Assembly (NCBI GenBank): GCA_044222395.1
Contig: JBGANK010000015.1
Location: 7,346-71,345 of the forward strand
Reading direction: 5' to 3'
DNA: 64,000 nucleotides
DNA from: JAEUMD01 sp044222395
Lineage (GTDB): Bacteria; Pseudomonadota; Alphaproteobacteria; Rhizobiales; Hyphomicrobiaceae
This document shows, in pieces, positions 9,230-18,922 of the stretch (position 1 is the stretch's first letter; every line of letters begins with the position of its first letter). The notes beneath the pieces are model-generated. The model worked only from the letters and a program-made list of their open reading frames with translations. It was not told the origin of the DNA and searched no databases. The position numbers were made by a program, and so were the translations under genes.

Positions 9230-9937
9230 ATGACCAAGACCCGGACCAAACGCAAGCAAGAAACAACTTCCGACTTTCAAGGCGTCGAGCTGCTGACCCG
9301 AACTCCGACGCGAGGAAAAACGCGCGCCTGGCTGCTGCTCGCCCACGGAGCAGGCGCACCCAAGACCAGCCCATTCCTCGAGCAATTCACCGCGCTGCTT
9401 CTCGATCGCGGCATCGCCGTCTCGCGTTTCGATTTCGCTTACATGGCGGCCCGACTGCGCGATGGCAAGCGCCGGCCACCACCACGCGCCGAACGGCTGC
9501 AGAGCGAGTACACGGCGGCTCTGCAATCGGCATCCGAACTTGCCTCAGCGGCCAAACTACCTGTCCTGATCGGCGGCAAATCGCTAGGCGGGCGCGTCGC
9601 CAGTATGGTCGCGGATCAGGCGTTCGCGGAAAAACGCGTGCGCGGGCTCGTCTGCCTCGGCTATCCGTTCCACCCGCCGGCCAGGCCCGATGCATTGCGC
9701 ACCGCCCACCTCGAAAGGCTCGAGTGTCCGGCATTGATCATCCAGGGCGAGCGCGATCCCTTCGGCTCGCGCCAGGAAGTCGAAAACTATGCATTGTCGA
9801 AAACGATTGCCTTCCACTGGGCATCGGACGGCGATCACGATCTCGGACCCCGAGGATCGTCCGGCTTCACGCGCAAGGGCAACCTCGCCGCAGCAGCCGA
9901 CGCCATCTCTGCCTTTCTCGCCGATCCTATCGGCTAA
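9230..9937 (+). CDS. alpha/beta hydrolase family protein
   Basis: The 235-residue protein has the oxyanion segment LLLAHGAGAPKTSPFL, a nucleophile elbow GGKSLGGRVAS (Ser in GxSxGG), a later Asp in IIQGERDPFG and the terminal His in SDGDHDLGPR. The triad order Ser-Asp-His fits the fold. The opening HGAGAP and GGKSLGGR resemble the KANL3/Tex30-like hydrolases common in Proteobacteria. The substrate is unknown. The start ATG at 9230 is preferred to an upstream in-frame start at 9077, because residues before MTKTRTKRKQE look non-protein-like. Confidence 0.88.
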   Translation: MTKTRTKRKQETTSDFQGVELLTRTPTRGKTRAWLLLAHGAGAPKTSPFLEQFTALLLDRGIAVSRFDFAYMAARLRDGKRRPPPRAERLQSEYTAALQSASELASAAKLPVLIGGKSLGGRVASMVADQAFAEKRVRGLVCLGYPFHPPARPDALRTAHLERLECPALIIQGERDPFGSRQEVENYALSKTIAFHWASDGDHDLGPRGSSGFTRKGNLAAAADAISAFLADPIG

Positions 9938-9958
9938 CGCTACGGAGTTCGAACTAAC

Positions 9959-10069
9959 ATGAGTTGGTTCTCGCGAATCTTCGGCCGCAAATGCAAAGGT
10001 CCGCAAGAAGGCGGCAATTCCCACTCCGAGGAAGACCGCAGCGACGCGCACGATCGGATCGACCTTTGA
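9959..10069 (+). CDS. possible 36-residue small protein
   Basis: A short frame MSWFSRIFGRK... ending SDAHDRIDL begins 21 bases after the hydrolase stop. GGAG lies about 11 bases before its ATG. It has a short amphipathic aromatic/basic head (WFSRIFGRK) and a very hydrophilic acidic tail (HSEEDRSDAHD), an architecture common among small membrane-associated proteins. No homologue is recognised, and this could be a chance frame. Confidence 0.35.
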   Translation: MSWFSRIFGRKCKGPQEGGNSHSEEDRSDAHDRIDL

Positions 10070-10222
10070 TCTGGGGCAAACTTGAAACCAGGAGAAGGCC
10101 GCCGAAGCGGCAGGTAAACGGCTGATCGGAACCGGTCGTTCACCGCGTCTAGATCAAGGATCTGGCAGCCCACCCCGTGTATCAGCCATAGTGTGACGGG
10201 ATCTTCAACACGGACGCACTGC

Positions 10223-11506
10223 ATGGAAACCTTCGAGCTGTTCCAGCGCTTCTCTGTTGCACTGTCGATCGGGCTCTTGATCGGCCTGGAGCGTGGCTGG
10301 CAGGAGCGGGACGACACCAAAGGCAGCTCTGCCGGCCTCAGGACGCACGCCCTGGCTTCCATTCTGGGTGCCACCTGGGGCGCCATCGCGCTCAACACCG
10401 GCAGCTCCGGCGCCATCGCGCTCGGCTTGGCGTTCCTCATCTTCTCGCTCATCATTGCGCTCTATCGGTTCCGCGAGATCAGTCGCGAGGGACGCTTCGG
10501 TTCCACCACGGTGGTGGCGGCGATGACCGCCTTCGCGCTCGGCGCCTACGCTATGGTCGGCAACTATCAGGTGGCAGCAGCGGCCGGCGTTGCGGCGATG
10601 GCGTTGCTGTCTTTGAAGCGCGCCTTGGACGAATGGCTGCGCAGGCTCACCTGGATCGAGCTGCGCTCCGCGATCGTTCTCCTGGCGATGACGTTCGTTC
10701 TGCTGCCGATCCTGCCGAACCGGCAGGTCAAGCAGCTCCTGGGTCTCAACCCCTACGAGATCTGGCTGATGACCGTGATGATCGCGGCGATCTCCTTCGC
10801 CGGCTACATCGCCATGCGCGTCGTCGGACACAAGCGCGGCATCCTGATCACAGGCATCGCCGGCGGACTTGTATCCTCGACCGCCGTCACCATCACGCTC
10901 GCCCGCCTTGCGCACGAATATCCCGGTCAGAAGAATCTGGCGACCGCGGGCGCCCTGGCGGCAAGTGCGACCATGACCGCGCGAGTAGCCGCGATCATCG
11001 GCATCTTCAACCAGCAGCTTCTGCTCGCGCTGCTACCGCCACTTGTCGCCTCCGGCACCGTCATCGCCATCGCCACCTTCTTCCTGATGACACGCACCCA
11101 GACGACCTCGGGCGCTTCCGGCGAGCTCGAGCTCAAGAACCCGTTCGAACTGGACACCGTCCTCAAGTTCGGAGCGCTTCTCGCCATCATCATGCTGCTG
11201 GCCGATTTCGCCAAGGCCACTGCGGGTGCGAGCGGCCTGTTCGGCCTTGCCGCGGTTTCAGGCATAGCCGATGTCGACGCCATCACGCTCGCCATGTCGC
11301 GACAGGCGGGTGTCGACGTCACACTGCAGGTTGCCGCCTGGGCCATTGCGATAGCGCTTGCGATCAATACGGTGTCCAAGGCGGTGATCGCCTGGATGAC
11401 CGGCGGGCGTGGCCCAGGCGTGGCGATGTCGATCGTCGCGGCCCTCGCAATCGCTGCAGGTGCACTGGCACTGCTGCTCGTCCCGATTGGCGCAGCCGCG
11501 ACTTGA
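10223..11506 (+). CDS. MgtC/SapB-type membrane protein with DUF4010 domain
   Basis: The protein has 427 residues, mostly hydrophobic, with about a dozen membrane segments. The N-terminal third carries the MgtC/SapB signature: ALSIGLLIGLERGW followed by GLRTHALASILGA. The rest matches the DUF4010 layout (LNPYEIWLMTVMIAAIS, AGGLVSSTAVTITLARLA, GLFGLAAVSGIADVDAITLAM). MgtC-type proteins affect magnesium or acid homeostasis in other bacteria; the role of the DUF4010 fusion is not established. The start ATG 10223 is preferred over a GTG at 10193. Confidence 0.9.
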   Translation: METFELFQRFSVALSIGLLIGLERGWQERDDTKGSSAGLRTHALASILGATWGAIALNTGSSGAIALGLAFLIFSLIIALYRFREISREGRFGSTTVVAAMTAFALGAYAMVGNYQVAAAAGVAAMALLSLKRALDEWLRRLTWIELRSAIVLLAMTFVLLPILPNRQVKQLLGLNPYEIWLMTVMIAAISFAGYIAMRVVGHKRGILITGIAGGLVSSTAVTITLARLAHEYPGQKNLATAGALAASATMTARVAAIIGIFNQQLLLALLPPLVASGTVIAIATFFLMTRTQTTSGASGELELKNPFELDTVLKFGALLAIIMLLADFAKATAGASGLFGLAAVSGIADVDAITLAMSRQAGVDVTLQVAAWAIAIALAINTVSKAVIAWMTGGRGPGVAMSIVAALAIAAGALALLLVPIGAAAT

Positions 11507-11530
11507 CCGGACCGGACCGGCCGCCTCGTC

Positions 11531-11944
11531 TCAGATCTTCTTCTGCCGCGCCGTTGCCGCACGCTCCAGAGCGGCGCAAACCAGCTTGTCGACGGATAGC
11601 GCCTCTGCCAGCAGGTCGAGGAAGCGGATTTCCTCCGAAGCAATGCGCCGGTCGCTGATCGCGACTTCTGCCGACAGCAGATAGGCCGTTTCACGCAGAC
11701 CCTCGGGCAGGCTCGCCGTGATGAGGTCCAGCACACGCCGCATACCGCCATCCTTCGCCAGCAGCGCCGCGCACTCGCGCGATTCGTCGAGCAGCCAGAT
11801 ATCGTCATAGCCCGCGAACACGGGCAGCTCGCGCACGATGGCGCCGATGCGCTTCAACTCGTCGTCGGCGATCGCACGATCGACCGCAGATATGGTCAGC
11901 ATGGCGTAGATGAGCGCCTGCTGCGGTTTCAAAGGTGTCGGCAT
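11531..11944 (-). CDS. TerB-family (tellurite resistance-like) protein
   Basis: The 137-residue all-helical protein starts MPTPLKPQQALIYAMLTISAVDRAIADDEL. It contains the paired acidic motifs of TerB-like proteins: SAVDRAIADDEL near residue 20 and EVAISDRRIASEE near 105. TerB domains bind divalent metal through such Asp/Glu sets. The role of solitary family members is unknown, and no other ter genes are present. An in-frame start at 11971 would add nine residues. It is convergent with the DUF4010 gene and divergent from lysK. Confidence 0.82.
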   Translation of the reverse strand: MPTPLKPQQALIYAMLTISAVDRAIADDELKRIGAIVRELPVFAGYDDIWLLDESRECAALLAKDGGMRRVLDLITASLPEGLRETAYLLSAEVAISDRRIASEEIRFLDLLAEALSVDKLVCAALERAATARQKKI

Positions 11945-12195
11945 GTGGGCCCCGTCAAGTTGCCTTGGCACCTAAGCCCAACTCCGGCACGGCGTAAACC
12001 CCGCCTTTTTCGTCATATCGACGATCGAACAGGCCAAGCTTTGCACACGCGATTGACGCGGCGGAAGCCGCTCAATAGGGTGCCGCGAACCTTCCAATTG
12101 AATGTGTCTGGCACCTACGTCTTTGCCGTTACCTGATCGGCTGCAATATGCTGACCTCTGACCCGTTGCCGACCTAGTGCCGCCCGAGTAGCCCC

Positions 12196-13815
12196 ATGAT
12201 GACCGCCGCCACACCCATCGCCACCGACCTGCTCGCCGATGCCAAGGCATGGCCCTTCGAGGAGGCCCGGCGCCTCATCAGGCGGCTGGAGCGCATTCCG
12301 GGCGGCACAGACAAGGTTGTGGTCTTCGAAACCGGTTACGGTCCTTCCGGCCTGCCTCACATCGGCACCTTCGGCGAGGTGGCGCGCACCTCGATGGTCC
12401 GTCACGCCTTCGAGGTAATGACTGGCGGCTGCCGCAAGACCCGCCTTGTCTGCTTTTCCGACGACATGGACGGGCTGCGCAAGGTTCCCGACAATGTGCC
12501 CAACAAGGAGCTGCTCAAGGCCGCGCTCGACAAGCCGCTCACCGCCGTCCCCGATCCCTTCGGCACGCATGAAAGCTTCGCCCACCACAACAACGCCCGC
12601 CTGCGCGCGTTCCTCGATCAGTTCGGCTTCGACTACGAATTCCTGTCGGCCACCGAATGCTACAAGTCGGGCATGATGGACGCGACACTGCTGAAGATGC
12701 TCGCTGCCTATGATGACGTCATGGCGATCATCCTTCCCACGCTCGGACCCGAGCGGCAGGCCACCTATTCGCCTTTCCTGCCCGTGTGTCCGCGCACCGG
12801 CAAGGTCTTGCAGGTGCCGATGGTCGCGCGCGATGTCGCCAAGGGCACCGTCACCTATGTCGATCCTGAAACCGGCGAGCGTGCCGAGACGCCCGTCACC
12901 GGCGGCGGCGTCAAATGCCAGTGGAAGGCGGACTGGGCGATGCGCTGGACCGCGCTTGGCGTCGATTACGAGATGGCCGGCAAGGACCTGATCGACAGCG
13001 TCACGTTGTCGTCGCGGATCTGCAAGGCCTTGGGTGGCACCCCGCCCGAAGGCTTCAACTACGAGCTGTTCCTCGACGACAAGGGCCAGAAGATCTCCAA
13101 GTCCAAGGGCAACGGCCTGACCATCGAGGAGTGGCTGACCTACGCGTCGCCCGAAAGCTTGTCACTGTTCATGTACCAGAAGCCGAAGGCGGCCAAGCGG
13201 CTCTATTTCGACGTCATCCCGCGCACCGTCGACGACTACCTGCAGTTCATCGCCGCCTATCCCGGCCAGGACGGCAAGCAGCAGCTCGACAACCCGGTCT
13301 GGCATCTCCACACCGGTAATCCACCTGCCGCCGAACTGCCGATCACCTTTGCGCTGCTTTTGAACCTCGTCGCCGCCTCCAATGCACACGACAAGGACGT
13401 GCTGTGGGGCTTCATCCGTCGCGTCGCGCCCGGCGCCACACCCCAGGAGCACCCGCTGCTCGATCACCTGGCCGGCTATGCGGTGCGCTACTACGAGGAC
13501 TTCGTTGCACCTACCAAGGTCTTCCGCGCGCCCACCGACACCGAGCGCACCGCCTTGCAGGCGCTCGACAAGGCGCTCGCCGCCGCTCCCGCCGGCGCCG
13601 ATGCGACGACGCTGCAAAACCTCGTCTACGAGGCAGGCAAGGACAACGGCTATTCCAAGGAAACCCTGCGGCAGTGGTTCCAGGCCATCTACGAGGTGCT
13701 GCTGGGTTCGAGCCAGGGCCCGCGCTTCGGTTCCTTCGTCGAGCTCTACGGCATCGACAACACCCGCGCGCTGATTGCCAAGGGCCTCTCAGGCGCACTC
13801 GTCAAGGCGAGCTGA
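12196..13815 (+). CDS. lysK: lysine--tRNA ligase, class I
   Basis: This 539-residue class I lysyl-tRNA synthetase is the archaeal-type enzyme also found in many alphaproteobacteria. Near residue 50 the HIGH-like segment is GYGPSGLPHIGTFGEV. The KMSKS-like loop KISKSKGNG lies near residue 300. FSDDMDGLRKVPDN and GKDLIDSV are further class I LysRS motifs, and the C-terminal helical domain is complete. It ligates lysine to tRNA-Lys in the cytoplasm. Its convergent neighbour is the SulP gene. The only tRNA in this window is a tRNA-Thr far away. Confidence 0.96.
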   Translation: MMTAATPIATDLLADAKAWPFEEARRLIRRLERIPGGTDKVVVFETGYGPSGLPHIGTFGEVARTSMVRHAFEVMTGGCRKTRLVCFSDDMDGLRKVPDNVPNKELLKAALDKPLTAVPDPFGTHESFAHHNNARLRAFLDQFGFDYEFLSATECYKSGMMDATLLKMLAAYDDVMAIILPTLGPERQATYSPFLPVCPRTGKVLQVPMVARDVAKGTVTYVDPETGERAETPVTGGGVKCQWKADWAMRWTALGVDYEMAGKDLIDSVTLSSRICKALGGTPPEGFNYELFLDDKGQKISKSKGNGLTIEEWLTYASPESLSLFMYQKPKAAKRLYFDVIPRTVDDYLQFIAAYPGQDGKQQLDNPVWHLHTGNPPAAELPITFALLLNLVAASNAHDKDVLWGFIRRVAPGATPQEHPLLDHLAGYAVRYYEDFVAPTKVFRAPTDTERTALQALDKALAAAPAGADATTLQNLVYEAGKDNGYSKETLRQWFQAIYEVLLGSSQGPRFGSFVELYGIDNTRALIAKGLSGALVKAS

Positions 13816-13883
13816 CACTGGGTGCAAGGGTCCACGCGCCATCAACAGCCCTTCGATCTTGCAACTCTGCCGCAGCGCAATCA

Positions 13884-15617
13884 TCACCCGTGCATCTGCT
13901 GTCGCCGTCGAGCCGCCCAGTTGTCGATCGCGTCCTCCATCGTGCCCATGTACTTCACGTGCGGTGGGCGGACATCGTGCAGGAACAGTTCGCGCCGAAT
14001 TGAAGCGTTGGTGCCGGTAAGATAAACGCGCACACCGCGTCGCACGGCTTTCGTGATGGTTCCGTGCATGGTCCGCGCGGCCGTCGAATCGATCATCGGC
14101 ACGGCGCTGAAATCGACGATGAAGGCCTTGTGACGATCGGCGATCCGGTCGAGGGCCGCTCCAAGAGTGGCCGCCGCGCCGAAGAAGAATGCGCCGGAGA
14201 TGCGATATGCGGCGATATCTGGATGCTCGGCCAGCATCACGTCAAACGGAGTGTTGGCGCGGGCAGCCGTATCGGCCTGATCCTCTTTGACCAGTTTCTC
14301 ATGCCGCTCGATGCCGGTCGCTTCTGCCATGCGGTTGACGAACACCACGGCGCCCAGCGCAAAGCCGATGACGATCGCCTCCGTGAGGTCGCGGAACACG
14401 GTCAGCAGCAGTGTCGTCAACACGACAACCGCGTCTCCGCGCGAGGCCGTCACCAGCATCGCGAGTTCACGCTTCTCGGCCATGTTCCAGGCGACGATGG
14501 CCAGCACCCCCGCAAGGGCCGCCAGCGGGATGTAGCCGGCCAGCCCACCCGCGACCACGACAAACACCAGCAGGAAAGCCGCGTGCAGCATGCCGGCGAC
14601 CGGCCCGTGTGCCCCAGCCCGCACGTTGGTCGCGGTACGCGCAATCGTCCCCGTCGCGCACATGCCGCCGAAGAGACCTGCACACACGTTGGCGACACCC
14701 TGCGCCACCAGCTCGCAATTTGACCTGTGCTTGCGGCCCGTCATGCCGTCGGCAACGACTGCGGACAGCAGCGACTCGATCGCTCCAAGCATCGCGAAGG
14801 CGATGGCATCAGGCAACACGGCCTTGATGCGCTCCAGCGACATTGGCGGCAGCGTCGGCCAGCTCAATGCAGCGCTGATGCCGCCGAAACGCGAGTAAAT
14901 GGTCTCGATTTCGATACCCAGAACCTGCACGAGAACTGCCGCGATGAACACCGAGATGAGAAGTCCCGGCCACTGCGGCTTGAGTTGCCTCAGCAGCAGG
15001 ATGAGCGCAATCGTGCCTCCCGATACCGCCATCGTGGCGAGACTTGCCGTCGGCAGGCTGGCCCACAGAACCGGAATCTTTTCGAGGAGCGGCCCCGGCT
15101 CCTTGGCGACCAGCTTCAATCCAAGGAGTTCCTTGAGCTGGCTTGCCAGGATGATCACGGCAATACCCGTCGTGAACCCGACCGTCACCGGATATGGAAT
15201 GAGCTTCACGTAGGTGCCGAGCCGTAAAAACCCGCCGGCAATGAGGAAAATGCCGGCAAGGCAAGTCGCCAGCAGCATGCCGTCGATGCCGTGGCGATCG
15301 ACCGCCGCCGCGATGAGAACAATGAACGCGCCCGCCGGCCCGCCAATCTGGTAGCGGCTGCCGCCGAGCGCGGAGATCAAGAATCCGGCGACGATTGCGG
15401 TAACCAGTCCACTCGCCGGCGGCAGTCCAGACGCAATGGCGATGGCCATCGAAAGCGGCAGCGCCACGATGGCAACCGTCAGGCCGGCGAGGGCATCGGC
15501 GCTGAGTTCCTTCGCGCCGTAGCCTTCGCGCAGAACTGTCACGAGCTTCGGCTGGAAAAGCTCGGCGAACGTAGGTTCGTGCGCGGGCAGTGTCGAGGAA
15601 GGCTCAAGACCCGTCAT
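13884..15617 (-). CDS. SulP family anion permease with C-terminal STAS domain
   Basis: The 577-residue protein has about twelve membrane segments, beginning at LTVAIVALPLSMAIAIASGLPPASGLVTA. That stretch is the SulP signature. It is followed by GGSRYQIGGPAGAFIVLIA and CAGLFGGMCATGTIARTATNVRAG. From about residue 450 a cytosolic STAS domain follows (VDFSAVPMIDSTAARTMHG). SulP proteins move sulfate, bicarbonate or other anions; the substrate is not determined by sequence. The chosen start is ATG 15617; an in-frame ATG at 15641 adds eight residues. Confidence 0.93.
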   Translation of the reverse strand: MTGLEPSSTLPAHEPTFAELFQPKLVTVLREGYGAKELSADALAGLTVAIVALPLSMAIAIASGLPPASGLVTAIVAGFLISALGGSRYQIGGPAGAFIVLIAAAVDRHGIDGMLLATCLAGIFLIAGGFLRLGTYVKLIPYPVTVGFTTGIAVIILASQLKELLGLKLVAKEPGPLLEKIPVLWASLPTASLATMAVSGGTIALILLLRQLKPQWPGLLISVFIAAVLVQVLGIEIETIYSRFGGISAALSWPTLPPMSLERIKAVLPDAIAFAMLGAIESLLSAVVADGMTGRKHRSNCELVAQGVANVCAGLFGGMCATGTIARTATNVRAGAHGPVAGMLHAAFLLVFVVVAGGLAGYIPLAALAGVLAIVAWNMAEKRELAMLVTASRGDAVVVLTTLLLTVFRDLTEAIVIGFALGAVVFVNRMAEATGIERHEKLVKEDQADTAARANTPFDVMLAEHPDIAAYRISGAFFFGAAATLGAALDRIADRHKAFIVDFSAVPMIDSTAARTMHGTITKAVRRGVRVYLTGTNASIRRELFLHDVRPPHVKYMGTMEDAIDNWAARRRQQMHG

Positions 15618-15787
15618 CAGCGCAACCTTGCGTGGCCACATCGCCGCATATCTTCGGCGTTGGCAAAGATTCGCCAGCCGGTCAGCGACTATATTCGAGA
15701 CTGCCGTTCGCCCTTCCGCGACGCAATCGCGCAGACGGCATATTCGTCACTTTCCTGCGTCGTGCCTTCAAACTTTAGACGCACGCT

Positions 15788-16660
15788 TCAGACTGCAACG
15801 ACCGACCGTGCGGCCAGAGTGGAAGTCTGCGGCGCAATCTCCCGCCCGGTCTGCTGCCGTTCCACATCGGGCAGCACATCGAGGCTCGGCCAAAGCCCCG
15901 TAATGAGTGTGCGCGCGTACTCGTTGGCATGGCCTGCACGCCGCATCGCAGCTGCAGCCCCAACATGATCGTATGAAAGCCGGTGCGTGGAGAGCCGCAA
16001 CGCATTCGTGTCATGATCGAGCGAAATGAGACCGTACCATCCCTTGGGTGTCCCATCGTTGGCGGGCATCCCGATCACACCCGGATTGAACCACACGCCG
16101 CCGCTGCGCTTGGCGATGAACGGCAGACCGCAGTGTCCCGCTATCGTTACATCGGCACCCGACAGCGCGATTTCCTCATCGAGCAGATCGGTCTGCGAGG
16201 CAAACACCCAGCGCGCGGTCTCCCGACACCCGCCGTGGACGACGCGAAACGTTCTGCCGGCCCATGTGAACACCAACGAAGACGGCAGCACGTCCATCCA
16301 CGCGCGCTCCTCGTCCCCGATCACCGTGTCGGCATAAGGATACCAGCCCTTCGACAGGCGCGCGCATACGCTGCCCTCTTCGAAATTACATCCGCAGTCG
16401 CCCGACCTCGCTGCCAAACTCTCCTCGCAATTGCCTTTGATGACGTGACACCCCGATGCGCTGATCAGCGCGATCGTTTCCATGGGCTCCGCGCCATAGG
16501 CGACGACGTCTCCTGTACAGACGATCCTCTCGCCAGGCAGTTCGAGACTTCGAGCAACCTCGAGCGTCGCCGCGGTCGCCCTCGCATTCGAATATGGACC
16601 GCCGAACACCAGTAGAGGCTGCTCACCGCTCAATTCGAGCATGGTGGTCGACACTCCCAT
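15788..16660 (-). CDS. metallophosphatase-fold protein with divergent metal motifs
   Basis: The 290-residue protein follows the calcineurin-like phosphoesterase layout, but the ligands are changed. Motif I, normally DxHxN, reads GGPYSNARA. Motif II, CTGDVVAYGAEP, is kept. Motif III, normally GNHE, reads KGNCEESL. The last motifs are VVHGG and GHCGLPF in place of GHTH. A CGCNFEEGS cysteine cluster follows motif III. I recall rhizobial proteins with the same GGPYSN and GNCEE changes, so this is probably a real subfamily rather than decay. Activity and substrate are unknown. The start ATG 16660 is uncertain; 16642 and 16708 are alternatives. Confidence 0.75.
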   Translation of the reverse strand: MGVSTTMLELSGEQPLLVFGGPYSNARATAATLEVARSLELPGERIVCTGDVVAYGAEPMETIALISASGCHVIKGNCEESLAARSGDCGCNFEEGSVCARLSKGWYPYADTVIGDEERAWMDVLPSSLVFTWAGRTFRVVHGGCRETARWVFASQTDLLDEEIALSGADVTIAGHCGLPFIAKRSGGVWFNPGVIGMPANDGTPKGWYGLISLDHDTNALRLSTHRLSYDHVGAAAAMRRAGHANEYARTLITGLWPSLDVLPDVERQQTGREIAPQTSTLAARSVVAV

Positions 16661-16828
16661 CAGCAAGGTTTCGAGCCATCGATACCTGCACGCCGCGAGA
16701 TGCGCCACCTACCTCCAGCATTTTACCGATCACGTTTGCCGGAGCGGGCGAGTGGTAGACTTGAGCGCCTGCTCAAGGTCCCTGAAATCCCCAACACGCC
16801 CTGAAGATCGAAAGCCTATGTCGAAAGT

Positions 16829-18601
16829 CTACTCGGCTGCATCCTGGGCAGACCCCTTGCCGTCGATAGCGACGTCTCCGACATCGAGCCCCAGGATCTC
16901 GTTCAGCGCGCTCAGGAACCGCCGCTCGCGTCGCGATACCGTGTCGAAGTCCCAGCCCTTTGACATCACCACATCGCGAACGATCTCCATCATTTCGCCT
17001 TCGCCAAAATAGGCTGCGATCTGTTCGCGTTTTTCCTGGAAGTCCCGATTGCGAATCTGATCATTGAGCTTGTCGGGCAGCAAGGTGAGGTTGCCCAGGC
17101 ACTGGGTCACGGCCTCTCGCACCTCGGGTTCCGAGAATAGTACGCGCCAGCCGCTGTTTGCGGATGGGCGGTTCGGAAGTACATGCTCGACGCTGAGCGA
17201 TGCCGGGTCGACCAGTGAGACACTGCCCTGCAAACGGTCGTTGATGCGCATCAACAACAGCTTGCAGATCGGCTGGTTGCGCCGATGCAAGATGCGCATG
17301 TTGAATTTCGCATTGCGGATTTCCTCGCGCGTGAACGCGAACTCCGGCGCTGTCTCGTCTCGCGCGGCACCCGAAAGAATCGCCTGCGTTGCCCGGTTCA
17401 GACGCGTTGTCCTGCGTCCGCTGCCCATGCACAGCACGCGCATGATGTGCGCCATGCGATCGATGGCCCGCACCAGGGCCAGCGCGGTTTTCGGATCGTC
17501 GGCGTGTGTCTTCAGCGCCGCCATCACGGGCGGGCCCCATTCTTCACCCTTCAAGCGCGCGAGATAGTGAAGATGCAGCGACAGTTCGTCTCCCACCGGG
17601 GCTGGTCCTGCACGACAGGAACGAATGCGGGCGTAGACCGACGCATAGGGCAGCAGCACCTCGTCGATGAACGGGCGGGCGCCACCGGCTTCATTGATGA
17701 CACTGCGCAGCCCCGTCACCACCGAGTTGCGCCGCCGCCCGTGCAGCACCTTCAAATGGCTGAAGAAGGTCTCGAACCCTTCCCCCAGCCATCGCTCGGC
17801 ATCCTCCCATGAGCGGCGCGCATATTCGCCATCCGCCTCGGTCAGGCCGCCAAGCACCTCGACCTTGATGATATCGTTGCGCCTAAGCGGCTTGCCGCGA
17901 TCGTTGAGCACGGTGAAAAGACGATGCGCCCGGTCGATATCCTCCGAAAGCGTCACCACGACGTGGCAATTCTCGATCAGAAACCGAGCCAGCTGTTCGC
18001 GCTGTGCAGCCGAGTATTGGGCAAGACTCGCTAACAGCACCTCGCGCACCAGGCTCACCTTGCTTGCAGCCTCGGCATCTTCCCTGTTCGCCGCCTCGTC
18101 ATCGAGCAATGTGCTTCCTGGCCGCTGCACAATGCGCTGGAACAGATTGCGATCGGCGCCGTTCAGCGTCACGCGATAATTGGGGACGCGAATGACGGCA
18201 GCCCGGAAACTCGGTTCGGGCAGCTGGATCATGTACGAAAGGACGTTGGCGAGCTCACGTCCCTCCTCCTCCAGGTCCCGCAGGATCGCAAACAGCATCG
18301 TCAGCGTGGTGAGCCGCTGCTGCCCGTCGATGATTTCGTAGGTGATGCGCGCCGCCTTCGGTGATTTGGCAGCGCCGGGCGGTGGATTGGCCGCGTCCGT
18401 CAGCAACAGCAGCGTTCCCAGGAAGTAGTCGGGATCAGCAAGCTCGGGCGCATCGATGCCGGCGGCCCGGGACACATCGTCAATCAGCTGCAGGGCTTCT
18501 TCGGCACCCCAGTCGAAGGGGCGTTGAAACGCTGGCGCATTGTAGACCGCGCTGCCAGAGAACAGCTCCCCCAACGACACCGACACCACCCGCAAACGCA
18601 T
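16829..18601 (-). CDS. DUF262/DUF1524 (GmrSD-like) protein
   Basis: The 590-residue protein has an N-terminal DUF262 (ParB/sulfiredoxin-like NTPase) domain with FQRPFDWG near residue 30 and the signature EIIDGQQRLTTLTMLFAI near 95. The C-terminal third has a DUF1524 HNH-like motif, LSVEHVLPNRPSANSGW, followed by LGNLTLLPDKLNDQIRNRDF. This domain pair is that of GmrSD type IV modification-dependent restriction enzymes and of many stand-alone DUF262 proteins. No methyltransferase or other defence gene is adjacent, so a nuclease role is inference. The start ATG 18601 (MRLRVVSVSLGELF) is chosen over 18691. Confidence 0.85.
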   Translation of the reverse strand: MRLRVVSVSLGELFSGSAVYNAPAFQRPFDWGAEEALQLIDDVSRAAGIDAPELADPDYFLGTLLLLTDAANPPPGAAKSPKAARITYEIIDGQQRLTTLTMLFAILRDLEEEGRELANVLSYMIQLPEPSFRAAVIRVPNYRVTLNGADRNLFQRIVQRPGSTLLDDEAANREDAEAASKVSLVREVLLASLAQYSAAQREQLARFLIENCHVVVTLSEDIDRAHRLFTVLNDRGKPLRRNDIIKVEVLGGLTEADGEYARRSWEDAERWLGEGFETFFSHLKVLHGRRRNSVVTGLRSVINEAGGARPFIDEVLLPYASVYARIRSCRAGPAPVGDELSLHLHYLARLKGEEWGPPVMAALKTHADDPKTALALVRAIDRMAHIMRVLCMGSGRRTTRLNRATQAILSGAARDETAPEFAFTREEIRNAKFNMRILHRRNQPICKLLLMRINDRLQGSVSLVDPASLSVEHVLPNRPSANSGWRVLFSEPEVREAVTQCLGNLTLLPDKLNDQIRNRDFQEKREQIAAYFGEGEMMEIVRDVVMSKGWDFDTVSRRERRFLSALNEILGLDVGDVAIDGKGSAQDAAE

Positions 18602-18922
18602 GACCAAGCTCTGTTCTAAGTTGGATTGCGAGATGATCCCACCTGACCTCGCAATCGAATGATCGACCCCATCTTCGTGATGGCGTCTCACCGCATCCCC
18701 CCGAAGACCTTGGGATTACGCGGTGGTCTGATGGTCGCCCAGACAAGGATCAGTTGTCACGCCAAATCGTAAAACCCCGGACGACGGCGTCAATGCTCTC
18801 GCCAACCCGTCGAAATTCTTATGCTCACTTACGTATAATGTTCCACAGCGCGCAATGCACGTCTATTCAGCCTGAGCAAAGTATGTTTCCTCCTCAGCTC
18901 CCGACATGGAGTTTCACGACAC
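18602..18922. other. divergent intergenic region
   Basis: These 321 bases separate the minus-strand DUF262 gene from the plus-strand DUF952 gene. A perfect TATAAT lies at 18834-18839, oriented toward DUF952-pyrD, but without a convincing -35 at 17 bp. No gene or repeat is seen. Confidence 0.4.
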
